Source: Caldifarciminota bacterium
GTDB taxonomy: Bacteria; Hydrothermota; Hydrothermia; B15-G9
NCBI GenBank assembly: GCA_015489175.1
Contig: WGAI01000037.1
Span: 1 to 54,920, forward strand
Direction of reading: 5' to 3'
Length of the DNA stretch: 54,920 bases
Shown: piece after piece, positions 44,513-52,477 of the stretch
How positions within the stretch are numbered: the first letter of the stretch is position 1
How the letters are laid out: each line of letters begins with the position of its first letter
The notes under the pieces: generated by a model
Databases searched by the model: none
What the model was told of the DNA's origin: nothing
What the model saw: the letters and a program-made list of their open reading frames with translations, nothing else
Position numbers and translations under genes: made by a program

Positions 44513-44594
44513 GGAGGGTTAGCCTAATTGGTAAGGCGGCGGATTTGAAATCCGCTGGGCTCTGCCCTTGGGGGTTCGAGTCCCTCACCCTCCG
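44513..44594 (+). tRNA. tRNA-Ser (anticodon TGA)
   Basis: 82 nt class II tRNA. Acceptor stem GGAGGGT/ACCCTCC, anticodon stem GCGGA/TCCGC with loop TTTGAAA, variable arm TGGGCTCTGCCCTTG, T arm GGGGG TTCGAGT CCCTC, discriminator G. It reads TCA. CCA is not encoded; TTTTTT follows. Confidence 0.96.
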
Positions 44595-44648
44595 TTTTTT
44601 ATTTGTCCTTGTAGCTTTAAAATAGTGCCGAAAATCAGGAGGTTTTAA

Positions 44649-45344
44649 ATGCTTTTTCCGATCAGGGATGAAAACCCATCTCGTGAAAGGCCTATCGTTA
44701 ATTACATCCTCATCGGGATAAACATTCTGGTTTTCCTTTATGAGATCTCCCTCGGTTCTAATACGCGAACCGTATTCTTCCATAGATTTGGCATTGTCCC
44801 TTACGAATACACTCACAGGGCTGATATCTTTGTGCCGAGTGCTATACCTATCAATTTGATAACTGCAATGTTTATTCATGGTGGATTCTGGCATATATTC
44901 GGCAACATGTGGTTTCTTTACATCTTCGGTGATAATGTGGAAGATGCAATGGGTCATGTCAGGTATTTGATTTTCTACTTGCTATCAGGAATTATTGCGA
45001 GTGCAACTCATATCATCTTCAATCCCGGTTCCAGAGTTCCCATGATAGGGGCATCAGGTGCTATTTCAGGGGTTCTTGGGGCGTATTTTGTGCTTTATCC
45101 GAGTGCGCGAATTGTATCGATCGTTTTTCTCGGGTTTTTTATAACTTCTGTTATCCTACCCGCATACCTTTATCTCGGAATTTGGATAATTATGCAGACA
45201 ATTTTCGCTTTCAGCTCCATAGGCGTTGATGCCGCCTCGGGCGTTGCGTGGTTTGCTCATGTTGGTGGCTTTGTGGGGGGTATTCTTCTGTTGCCATTGT
45301 TTGCGAGGAGGAGGCGAACTCCCCCAAGAGTTTACTGGTGGTGA
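44649..45344 (+). CDS. Rhomboid-family intramembrane serine protease
   Basis: A 231-residue polytopic membrane protein. The catalytic dyad is Ser136 in GASGAIS and His204 in AHVGGFVGG. The oxyanion/entry motif HGGFWHIFGNMWFLYIFGDNVED supplies His77, His82 and Asn86, as in GlpG-type rhomboids. It cleaves transmembrane substrates within the inner membrane; the substrate is unknown. AGGAGGTTTT precedes the ATG. It stands between tRNA-Ser and the ligase gene 34 nt downstream. Confidence 0.94.
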   Translation: MLFPIRDENPSRERPIVNYILIGINILVFLYEISLGSNTRTVFFHRFGIVPYEYTHRADIFVPSAIPINLITAMFIHGGFWHIFGNMWFLYIFGDNVEDAMGHVRYLIFYLLSGIIASATHIIFNPGSRVPMIGASGAISGVLGAYFVLYPSARIVSIVFLGFFITSVILPAYLYLGIWIIMQTIFAFSSIGVDAASGVAWFAHVGGFVGGILLLPLFARRRRTPPRVYWW

Positions 45345-45378
45345 AATCTTTATCTTTCATAAATTCAGGAGGAGGAAG

Positions 45379-46884
45379 ATGAACCTTAGCAAAGGCTTAA
45401 TGGAAAGCGCAAAGAGGCATTTGGACAAGAGTGCCATCTATTTTACAGGCAATTGGATATCTTACAACGAGCTTGAGAGAGCAACGAATGCGCTCGCGCG
45501 CAGGCTTTACTCGATGGGAGTAAAGCCCGGCGTTCATGTGGGATACCTTCTATTTAACACACCTAATGCGGTTATCACTTACCACGCGGTCGTCAGGGCA
45601 GGCGGCACCGTCGTCCCCATGAATTTCATGTTCAAACCTTACGAGCTTTCATACCTATTTGATCATTCCGATATTTCGGTTCTGGTGTATGAGCCTCAGC
45701 TGGAGGAGTTGGTAAGGGCAACCCTCGAACACAGTCAGAACAGGCCAGCTCTTTTGAGAAGTGACGAGTTCCAGTCCATATTTTCGTCAGAGTCAGCTGA
45801 ACCATACATTACTGAGATGGAGCCTGACGACACGGCTGCTATACTTTACACATCGGGCACCACTGGTCGGCCCAAAGGTGCAATGTTGACTCACAAAAAC
45901 CTGACATCCAATGTGGATTCTGTGATAGATGGCATCAAGGCGACGCCTGAAGATGTCTTTACGCTTGTCCTTCCCCTGTTTCATTCTTTTGGCATCACGG
46001 TTGGCATGCTCACGCCTCTGACGCTCGGCGCGCGGATAGCTTTGTTGCCGAAATTCATGCCCGATATGCTGCTTCAGACGATCCAGTCAGCCGGTGGGAG
46101 CATCTTTATGGGTGTTCCGTCGATGTTCGCTGTGCTGGCCGATGTTCCTGACATAAGCAAGTGGGATCTCTCATCGTGGAGGTTTTCGATTTCCGGAGGC
46201 GCACCTATGCCGCTGGCCGTGATGGAGGCGTTTGAACAGAAATATCATGTCCTGATTTACGAAGGAGATGGCCCGACAGAGTGCTCTCCTGTCACATCGG
46301 TTAACCCTGTGGGTGGGAAAAGGAAGCCCGGCTCGATAGGCCTGCCGATTAAGAATGTTGAGATGCGGATCGCAGATGACGAGGGCAATTTCCTGCCGCC
46401 GGAAACCATCGGCGAGATAGTTGTCAAAGGGCCGAATGTCATGAAGGGATATTACAAAGATCCTGAGGCCACTAAAAAAGCGTTTTTCGGCCATTACTTC
46501 AGAACCGGGGACATAGGCAAAGTCGATGAGGATGGCTATTTCTACATACTTGACCGCAAAAAGGACATGATAATCTTTGACGGGCTGAACATATACCCGC
46601 GCGAGATAGAAGAATTGCTTTATAAACACCCAGCTATCAAAGAGGTTGCGATCATCGGTGTGCCACATAGGCTACATGGTGAGATACCAAGGGCTTACAT
46701 TGTATTGAACGAGGGGTATAACCTCAAAAGGCGTGATGTTGTCGAGTATCTTAGACCGCATATAGCCCATTTCAAGCTACCCAGAGAGGTCGTTTTTGTT
46801 AAGGAGCTTCCCAAAACGGCCACCGGGAAAATAGCCAAGCATGTCCTCAAGAAGATGGCACGAGGCGAACACGGTCAACAATGA
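45379..46884 (+). CDS. Long-chain acyl-CoA ligase-type AMP-binding enzyme
   Basis: A 501-residue ANL-superfamily enzyme. The P-loop-like YTSGTTGRPKGAML, the A5 motif YEGDGPTECSPVTS, TGDIGKVDEDGYFYILDRKKDMI and the catalytic Lys in PKTATGKIAKHVLKK are all present. It activates a carboxylic acid (probably fatty) to the acyl-adenylate and then CoA thioester. GGAGGAGGAAG before the ATG at 45379 decides the start over longer frames that run into the rhomboid gene. ATGA overlaps the ferredoxin gene. Confidence 0.92.
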   Translation: MNLSKGLMESAKRHLDKSAIYFTGNWISYNELERATNALARRLYSMGVKPGVHVGYLLFNTPNAVITYHAVVRAGGTVVPMNFMFKPYELSYLFDHSDISVLVYEPQLEELVRATLEHSQNRPALLRSDEFQSIFSSESAEPYITEMEPDDTAAILYTSGTTGRPKGAMLTHKNLTSNVDSVIDGIKATPEDVFTLVLPLFHSFGITVGMLTPLTLGARIALLPKFMPDMLLQTIQSAGGSIFMGVPSMFAVLADVPDISKWDLSSWRFSISGGAPMPLAVMEAFEQKYHVLIYEGDGPTECSPVTSVNPVGGKRKPGSIGLPIKNVEMRIADDEGNFLPPETIGEIVVKGPNVMKGYYKDPEATKKAFFGHYFRTGDIGKVDEDGYFYILDRKKDMIIFDGLNIYPREIEELLYKHPAIKEVAIIGVPHRLHGEIPRAYIVLNEGYNLKRRDVVEYLRPHIAHFKLPREVVFVKELPKTATGKIAKHVLKKMARGEHGQQ

Positions 46885-47687
46885 AACTGTTTTTGCTTTA
46901 CTACTCAGGCGCGGGTAACACACAGCTGGTCGCCACATACCTCATGCGGCAACTCCGCCGTATGGGGCATAGCGTTACGACCAAATTTGCCAAAAAGGGT
47001 CTCAAGTTACCATCCATTTCCGGGTATGATGGGCTTATTGTTGGCAGTCCGGTCTATGCCTATCAGCCTCCGGACACGCTCCTTGAAGTCGTGAAACATC
47101 TACCGAAGCTTAAATCGATGCCAGTTTACACATTCATGACCAAGGGGCTTATATCGGGGAATGCGCCTCTCGCCCTTGCCAACGCAATAGAATCAAAGGG
47201 CGGAATTGTCATCGGACACTCTGAGATCCTTATGGCGGATACGCTTTTCCTGTTGACATCGCATAGGGGTTCATTGTGGGAGTGGTTCATGCTTCAGGCC
47301 AATATGCTGGCTGTTAGGCAGATCAAGCGACTGCCGCACAAAGTAATCAAAGCATTTGAGCGCAAGTCCCGATACAGATTCAGGAAAAAGCTCTATGTCC
47401 CGCTTACCAACATCATCGCTCGAGAATTCCACAGGTTCGTCGAGGAGAAAAGCAGGTTGTTTTTCGCGGATGAGAAGTGCGATCTCTGCGGTGCGTGCGT
47501 GGGCCTGTGTCCCAATTCCAACATCAGGATTGTTGATGAAAAGGTGATTTTTGGTGAAGATTGCGACCTCTGCGTTAGATGCGTGCACAGGTGCCCTCAG
47601 GAGGCTATCCAGATAGGCAGATACATAGCTAAGGCGCCGAGGTATGTGCCGCAGCGGGACAGATACCTGCGTGAGCTTATGAAATAA
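46881..47687 (+). CDS. EFR1-type flavodoxin-ferredoxin fusion
   Basis: A 268-residue electron carrier. The N-terminal flavodoxin-like domain has FMN loop YYSGAGNTQLVA and GSPVYAYQPPD. A basic helical linker leads to a C-terminal 2[4Fe-4S] ferredoxin with CDLCGACVGLCPN and CDLCVRCVHRCPQ. Such EFR1 proteins are typical of anaerobes, with unknown redox partners. Translational coupling to the acyl-CoA ligase suggests a joint role, perhaps in reduction of an activated acid, which is inference. It ends at a bidirectional terminator. Confidence 0.9.
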   Translation: MKLFLLYYSGAGNTQLVATYLMRQLRRMGHSVTTKFAKKGLKLPSISGYDGLIVGSPVYAYQPPDTLLEVVKHLPKLKSMPVYTFMTKGLISGNAPLALANAIESKGGIVIGHSEILMADTLFLLTSHRGSLWEWFMLQANMLAVRQIKRLPHKVIKAFERKSRYRFRKKLYVPLTNIIAREFHRFVEEKSRLFFADEKCDLCGACVGLCPNSNIRIVDEKVIFGEDCDLCVRCVHRCPQEAIQIGRYIAKAPRYVPQRDRYLRELMK

Positions 47688-47713
47688 AAAAGGCCGCTTT
47701 AAGCGGCCTTTTT
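47687..47713. terminator. Bidirectional terminator
   Basis: Stem AAAAAGGCCGC/GCGGCCTTTTT with TTTAA loop. The A and T flanks give a U tract in both directions, ending the EFR1 gene (+) and hsp20 (-). Confidence 0.93.
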
Positions 47714-47734
47714 CTTCTCAAGTGGCTTGAAAAG

Positions 47735-48181
47735 TTACTTGATTTCGATCTCGATTTCTTTCGGTTTGGCTTTCTCGGATTTGGGCACCTCTATCACCAG
47801 GATGCCATCTTTGTATGAAGCTTTGGCTTTGTCGGGTTCCACAGGTGCAGGGAACGCTATCGCTCTCTGGAACTTACCGTAAGCCATCTCCACCCTGTGG
47901 TAGGTTTTCCCTTTCTCTTCTTTCTCGAACTTGCGCTCGCCGGAGATCAGGATGCCGTCCTCGGTGACCTGCACCTTGATGTCTTCTTTCGACATGCCCG
48001 GAAGCTCAGCTTTCACGATGAACTTGTCCTCCGTCTCCTCAAGGTTTATCGCAGGATACCACATCGTCTCGCGCTCGACCATCGCAGGAGTCCTGCCGAA
48101 AAAGCTGTCAAAAAGCCTGTCAATTTCATCTCTCAGATTTGTTATATCCCTCAGAGGATCCCATCTGGTGATGTCCATCAT
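47735..48181 (-). CDS. hsp20: Small heat shock protein (Hsp20/alpha-crystallin family)
   Basis: A 148-residue holdase chaperone. A short N-terminal arm (WDPLRDITNLRDEIDRLFDSFFG) is followed by the alpha-crystallin domain (about residues 42-135: KFIVKAELPGMSKEDIKV, GILISGERK, ASYKDGILVIEVPK) and a C-terminal IEIEI segment that docks neighbouring subunits. AAGGAGGTGA before the ATG at 48181 decides the start. It has its own promoter at 48278; no CIRCE element is seen. Confidence 0.95.
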   Translation of the reverse strand: MMDITRWDPLRDITNLRDEIDRLFDSFFGRTPAMVERETMWYPAINLEETEDKFIVKAELPGMSKEDIKVQVTEDGILISGERKFEKEEKGKTYHRVEMAYGKFQRAIAFPAPVEPDKAKASYKDGILVIEVPKSEKAKPKEIEIEIK

Positions 48182-48249
48182 GCCTCTCACCTCCTTTTTG
48201 GATTTTCCCTGACTTATTTTTCAAAGAACAGGTTTGATTTGCAGAATTA

Positions 48250-48278
48250 AAAATAAAAATTCAGCAAGTGGTTGTCAA
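48250..48278 (-). promoter_or_regulatory. Promoter of hsp20
   Basis: Minus strand: TTGACA (48278-48273), 17 nt, TATTTT (48255-48250), 68 nt before the ATG. A sigma-70 type box rather than a sigma-32 type. Confidence 0.6.
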
Positions 48279-48352
48279 GGGGGGTAACACGCTGGCTACA
48301 AAAGATATGCAGCGGCTCGATTTTTCGCTGATGAACCAGTTGAGGAGCGAAT

Positions 48353-49432
48353 TTACGGACACACGATGATGTTTCTCCACCACAGACAATCTGCGCAGGA
48401 GGGAGAATTGCCCCAGCAGTCGTTTTCTGTGTCCTGCACAAAAAAGCAACCATCGCGGAAATCGCAATCGGTGCACGACGGAAAGAGGTTGTTTTTCACC
48501 TTGAAACGGAACCATGTGTATTCGCGCGATGTCCAGATTTCGCCGAGTGAGCTTTCCATGATGTTCCCGAACGAATGTGCGTGGATTTCCTTCGGAAGAC
48601 CATACACATACTCGGTTGACGAATGCAGAAAGCGGTAGCATGGCGCGACTTCACCATCCCACCTGACAACTGTAGCCTTCTTTTCCACGAAATTGCAGTG
48701 CCTTTCGGTTTTCAATTCGAAGTGGGGCAACTCAGATTTCACACGGTCAACGATGTATTCCGAAACGAACTTTCTCAGGTCTATCCCTTCAGGGGGATGC
48801 ACATACAGCGGCAGATGTGTATGAGCTTCAAATACGGGCAGTATGTTTGAGACTATCACGCGCCTGACACCGTGCGGGATAAGTTCGGACAGCGTGGCAG
48901 GGAAGTCCTTATAGTTCTGAGTGGTCAAAATGGTCTCTATCGAGATTGCAGGTTTGCCAGTGCCCTTTTTCTCCTTCATTGCTTCAATTCTTTGTAGCAA
49001 CTTTTTGACAAATCTAACGCTTGGATGGCCGTAATCGCCTGTTTCAGCGGAAATTATCAGCTCATCTATGCGGAGATCTATGATCTTTTCAAGCGTCTGG
49101 CGAATTAGCAGGGTGCCGTTGGTGGAAACTGAGAGCAGCAGGTCGCGCTCCTTGATCTTTTTCGCCATCTTGAAGAAATTTGGGTTTACGAGCGGCTCGC
49201 CTATACCTCCAAACAACACATGTTCAAGTTGAGGGAAGTCGTCTAAATCGGAGAGCAGCTTCTCAAATGTGGAATACTCCATCGTGCCGAACTCTGATTT
49301 GAACGCATTTCTGAAGCACATCGGGCACTTCAAGTTACATTCCGACGACAGCTCTATGTAAAGTTTCTTTAAATCATACTGTGGCTCTATGTCCACTGTT
49401 ATACCGGGCGAAAGTGCGAATTTATAACCCAT
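48353..49432 (-). CDS. Radical SAM protein with C-terminal SPASM-like domain, probable tungsten-oxidoreductase maturase
   Basis: A 359-residue radical SAM enzyme. The [4Fe-4S]/SAM motif CNLKCPMC gives Cys32, Cys36 and Cys39, followed by GGIGEPLVNP and STNGTLL. The C-terminal third is Cys-rich (CYRFLHSS, HSFGNIMESSLGEIWTS, CTDCDFRDGC, DCWGNSPSCADCLWWR, IIVCP), the layout I associate with the maturase that accompanies AOR-family tungsten enzymes. An AOR gene lies 3 kb away. A general SPASM peptide-modifying enzyme is the alternative. GGAGGATTTTT precedes the ATG. It is the last gene of the minus-strand operon diverging from AOR. Confidence 0.85.
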   Translation of the reverse strand: MGYKFALSPGITVDIEPQYDLKKLYIELSSECNLKCPMCFRNAFKSEFGTMEYSTFEKLLSDLDDFPQLEHVLFGGIGEPLVNPNFFKMAKKIKERDLLLSVSTNGTLLIRQTLEKIIDLRIDELIISAETGDYGHPSVRFVKKLLQRIEAMKEKKGTGKPAISIETILTTQNYKDFPATLSELIPHGVRRVIVSNILPVFEAHTHLPLYVHPPEGIDLRKFVSEYIVDRVKSELPHFELKTERHCNFVEKKATVVRWDGEVAPCYRFLHSSTEYVYGLPKEIHAHSFGNIMESSLGEIWTSREYTWFRFKVKNNLFPSCTDCDFRDGCFFVQDTENDCWGNSPSCADCLWWRNIIVCP

Positions 49433-49486
49433 CGAAAAATCCTCCTGCGATCCAGATCAAAATTGCGGGCTCAGGGGCCCTTAAAA

Positions 49487-50851
49487 CTATTTTTTCTTCG
49501 GATTTCCAGAGTTCTTTGCCTTCTTGCCCTTGGAACCCTTTCCGGACTGATCCTTTGGTGTGGCCTTCTTGGCAGACGGGTTCATGCCGGTCGTGTCGCT
49601 CGTCGTCTGCTTGTATTCCACGCCGTATTTCTTGCGGAGCTCTTCCTTAAGCTGCTCAAACAGCTGTTTCTCTTTCTCGCGTTTAAGTTTCGCCTCTATC
49701 GAAAGCTTAACCTCATCAAGCTTGCGGTATTTTTCAGGGTGTTTGGCAAGGAGCTTGAATATCACGAAGTTGCCTTTGGAGGTTTTAAGCATCTTGAGCT
49801 CGCCGGGCTTCATCTTGAATGCCGCCTCAGAAACCTCTTTCGGGCTGGCGCCTTTCGTTATCCCTTTTAGCAATCCACCCCTCTTACCATCAGGTGTGAT
49901 CGAGTATTTCCTTGCAAGGGAATCGAAAAGTGCTGAGTCTCCTTTGGCTTTTTGTAGGATGTTGAAGAGCGAATCTGCAGTGGCGCTGTCCTTGACGACT
50001 ATCCGTATGATATCAACACGTTCGGGCACTTTGTATTCGTCTTTGTGCTCTTCATAGTATTTTTTGATTTCGTCGTCCGTGACATTAACCTTATTCCTGA
50101 CTTCTTTGTCGTAGAGTGCCCTCTGGAGGATGAGCGTGCGCTGCTGGTCCAGTTTCCTGCGGACATCGGAATCGAGGTAAAGCTGCTGCTTTTCGGCCTC
50201 CATCCTCATCAACCTTTCGAGAATGAGCTGCTCGAGGAGCTGTTTCCTACCCTCAGGTGTCTCATATCTTGTGCGGTAGAAGGGCGGTATCTCGTCGAGC
50301 CTATTTTCCAGCTCCATCTCGGTAATCGGTTCACCGCCCACAACGGCGACCACTTCAGGCACATTCTTTGCAAATACCTTGTCGATCTCTTTCATCGCCT
50401 GCTTGGAATACCATTTGAGCATCTTGTTGGTCTCTTTTGAATATTTCTTGCTGGGTCTGAAGGCGGAATCGATAACGACGGTCTGGAACTCGTCAGCGGC
50501 ATCGATATATCTGCCGAGTGCCTCATAAGCAAGTCCTTTGCGATAATGGACTTTCACCTGACGTGGGTCGTCTTTGGGAATGAGCTCTGAAGCCATGATT
50601 ATGTGAGCCAGAGCGTCCTGCGGAGAGTGCATAAGGTCAAGCTCCATGTCAGCCATTTCGAGAAGGAGGTCGAATTTGCGGCCGTTATCTTTGCACTCCT
50701 TGATCGCCGCCTGATAGAGGCTATCGGCTGCCACATAAAGCCCCTTTTCCTTCATCTCCCGTGCCTGCTGTGCGAGAGAATTGGCATCAGCAAAGGCAGA
50801 TACAACAAATGCTGTAACGAGAAGCAGCAAGGCCAATCCCGTTTTTTTCAT
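49487..50851 (-). CDS. SurA/PpiC-like periplasmic peptidyl-prolyl isomerase with TPR-like N-terminus
   Basis: A 454-residue exported protein. The signal peptide is about residues 1-22. Helical TPR-like repeats span 24-150 (SLYQAAIKEC, YRKGLAYEALGRYIDAADEF). A SurA-type chaperone segment spans about 165-265 (VVAVVGGEPITEMELENRL, LLEQLILERLMRMEAE). A parvulin domain spans about 275-375 (SLARKYSITPDGKRGGLLKGI, VSEAAFKMKPGELKMLKTSKGNFVIFKL). The last 40 residues are Lys/Ser/Gly-rich and disordered. It should help fold outer-membrane proteins, such as the PorV-like one two genes upstream. AAGGAGGATTTATC precedes the ATG. Confidence 0.9.
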   Translation of the reverse strand: MKKTGLALLLLVTAFVVSAFADANSLAQQAREMKEKGLYVAADSLYQAAIKECKDNGRKFDLLLEMADMELDLMHSPQDALAHIIMASELIPKDDPRQVKVHYRKGLAYEALGRYIDAADEFQTVVIDSAFRPSKKYSKETNKMLKWYSKQAMKEIDKVFAKNVPEVVAVVGGEPITEMELENRLDEIPPFYRTRYETPEGRKQLLEQLILERLMRMEAEKQQLYLDSDVRRKLDQQRTLILQRALYDKEVRNKVNVTDDEIKKYYEEHKDEYKVPERVDIIRIVVKDSATADSLFNILQKAKGDSALFDSLARKYSITPDGKRGGLLKGITKGASPKEVSEAAFKMKPGELKMLKTSKGNFVIFKLLAKHPEKYRKLDEVKLSIEAKLKREKEKQLFEQLKEELRKKYGVEYKQTTSDTTGMNPSAKKATPKDQSGKGSKGKKAKNSGNPKKK

Positions 50852-50867
50852 GATAAATCCTCCTTGT

Positions 50868-51527
50868 TCATGAGAAGAGTTTTAACAAAATTTGCATAAT
50901 AGCCCCTGAGCCCAACAAAACCAACACATTATCGTCTATGGGCGATTCAATAAGTTCAATCGCCGCTGCTGAAATCGCACCTAACACTCGCACGATAAGC
51001 GTAAGCGTAGGATACATGAACCCTGCAACAAGTGCCACAGTCAGAAAAGCCAATGACCCCTCAATAGATTTTGAGCCCCAGATCCTGTGTTTCCCGAAAT
51101 TCCTGCCAACTATGCTTGCTACAGGATCGCCAAGGCTCAGAAAAAACAGCGATGTTATCACCACATGCCAGTTAAATAGAAACGACGAAAGGAGAGCAGT
51201 TACGACATACGCCGTTGCCCCCGTGAGATTTTCAACCTCCTTCTTTTTAAGCATGTCCCCGAAAAGTGCATTGAATATGTTGTGAAACAGGCTTGTTTCA
51301 AGTCTTAAAAATTCGGAAATAACGGCAATTAGAACGAGCACTGCAAGGAAAAACCTCCCCCTGTAAGGCCCCATCCTCACGAGGATAATGGGCAGCAGGA
51401 CTGTGCCCATGTGTATGAGTTTCCTTAAAAGCTCCTTATCGGGCCTTAGAAGTTCACTGTTATCGAAATTCTGTGGCTTCCTCCCAATGCTGTATGAGAC
51501 AGAAAAGCGTAATCTATTGTTGCCCAT
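50868..51527 (-). CDS. SEC59/DGK1/VTE5-family CTP-dependent lipid or polyprenol kinase-like membrane protein
   Basis: A 219-residue polytopic membrane protein with the family entry motif ELLRKLIHMG (about residues 32-41) and the CTP-site loop GDPVASIVGRNFGKHRIWGSKSIEGSLAF, in five to seven helices. Relatives phosphorylate dolichol, diacylglycerol or phytol with CTP or act as phosphatidate cytidylyltransferases; the substrate here is unknown. The only start codon before the conserved motif is the ATG at 51527, which puts the first 27 codons inside the PorV-like gene in another frame. A start at the Met within the motif would truncate it. Confidence 0.85.
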   Translation of the reverse strand: MGNNRLRFSVSYSIGRKPQNFDNSELLRPDKELLRKLIHMGTVLLPIILVRMGPYRGRFFLAVLVLIAVISEFLRLETSLFHNIFNALFGDMLKKKEVENLTGATAYVVTALLSSFLFNWHVVITSLFFLSLGDPVASIVGRNFGKHRIWGSKSIEGSLAFLTVALVAGFMYPTLTLIVRVLGAISAAAIELIESPIDDNVLVLLGSGAIMQILLKLFS

Positions 51528-52348
51528 TTTGTGCTGAACCCCGCTCCAAATGCAGGAATTGTGCGGTCAAGTCCTGCTCTGACCGAAAAACTATCCCCAT
51601 CGTTGATGACCTTTTTCTCAATTCTGGCTTCCACTCCTATGTGTGGATCGACCGACATGATGCCGATGTTGAAGGTTGACGCCGCTCGTATGTTCTCGAA
51701 CCTTATCTCTGCCTCGGCGACCGATGTCAACCAGCGATAAGAGTATGCTATCCCAAGTCTGGCGTTTGGAAGCACAGCCTCTTTTTTGCCTGTTGACCAG
51801 ATTATGGGCGTTGAGGAGAGGTCATGAACAACCGCTCCAACCCTCACGCCCCCAATTCTTTTTTGAACGCCGATGTCAAGCCCAATTCCTATCGCCGTAA
51901 TGGTGTCAATGCTCTCATGGACAGCCTTGATGGCAATACCGATATCGCCTTTCGCTGCCCCGAAATACACGGTGCTGAAGTTGTAATCGAATTCGCCGAC
52001 AGGTACTACCGTGCCGGATGTGGTGTCGTAGGATGTCCTTGTCAATCCAGCTGAAGATACCATGTAGAGCCCGGCGGCAAAGCCCCATGCCCCTTTTTTC
52101 ATGCCTGCCATGATGGAGTTCACCGAAACCATGCCCGAGAACGATGAAGCATGGTCGAGCATGACCTGTTTGCCGTCCATACGGGAGAGTCCGGACGGGT
52201 TCCACATCAAACTACTAACCCCTTTGCTAATGGGGGTCATAGCCGATCCCATCCCGGTTCCGTAGGCTCCAGCAGCGAAATAGAAAGGCTCACCAGCATA
52301 TTTACCCTGCCCAAATGAGATTATTGTCCAGATCAGGAGTGCTTTCAT
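51446..52348 (-). CDS. PorV/UPF0164-like outer-membrane beta-barrel protein
   Basis: A 300-residue exported protein. The short signal is followed by the family hallmark near the mature start: FYFAAGAYGTGMGSAMT...GVSSLMWNPSGLSRM. Alternating amphipathic strands then run to the C-terminal HRISITVNF, ending in Phe as Bam substrates do. PorV relatives (FadL-like fold) are shuttle or pore proteins in FCB-group bacteria. The ATG at 52348 gives a clean signal; the upstream TTG at 52387 is the -35 box. No SD is present. The 3' end overlaps the SEC59-like gene by 82 nt. Confidence 0.87.
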   Translation of the reverse strand: MKALLIWTIISFGQGKYAGEPFYFAAGAYGTGMGSAMTPISKGVSSLMWNPSGLSRMDGKQVMLDHASSFSGMVSVNSIMAGMKKGAWGFAAGLYMVSSAGLTRTSYDTTSGTVVPVGEFDYNFSTVYFGAAKGDIGIAIKAVHESIDTITAIGIGLDIGVQKRIGGVRVGAVVHDLSSTPIIWSTGKKEAVLPNARLGIAYSYRWLTSVAEAEIRFENIRAASTFNIGIMSVDPHIGVEARIEKKVINDGDSFSVRAGLDRTIPAFGAGFSTKWATIDYAFLSHTALGGSHRISITVNF

Positions 52349-52357
52349 ATGGCGTTT

Positions 52358-52387
52358 ATGATATTTCCAGTATGCAAAATGTGTCAA
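52358..52387 (-). promoter_or_regulatory. Promoter of the PorV-like operon
   Basis: Minus strand: perfect TTGACA (52387-52382), 18 nt, TATCAT (52363-52358), 9 nt before the ATG at 52348, giving a nearly leaderless mRNA. Confidence 0.6.
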
Positions 52388-52423
52388 TGATTTTGAGGTT
52401 ATTCCGGGTTCAATCTTGCAATA

Positions 52424-52452
52424 TTGTTAATCTGTTAGATTGGTTTTATCAT
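52424..52452 (+). promoter_or_regulatory. Putative promoter of the AOR gene
   Basis: TTGTTA (52424-52429), 17 nt, TATCAT (52447-52452), 25 nt before the ATG. It has the same -10 hexamer as the divergent promoter. Confidence 0.45.
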
Positions 52453-52477
52453 GATATGCAATACATGGAGGTGTGAC

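Noticed and set aside
48182-48352. CIRCE or other heat-shock operator before hsp20
   Set aside because: No TTAGCACTC-N9-GAGTGCTAA or close variant was found; only a sigma-70-like promoter is visible.
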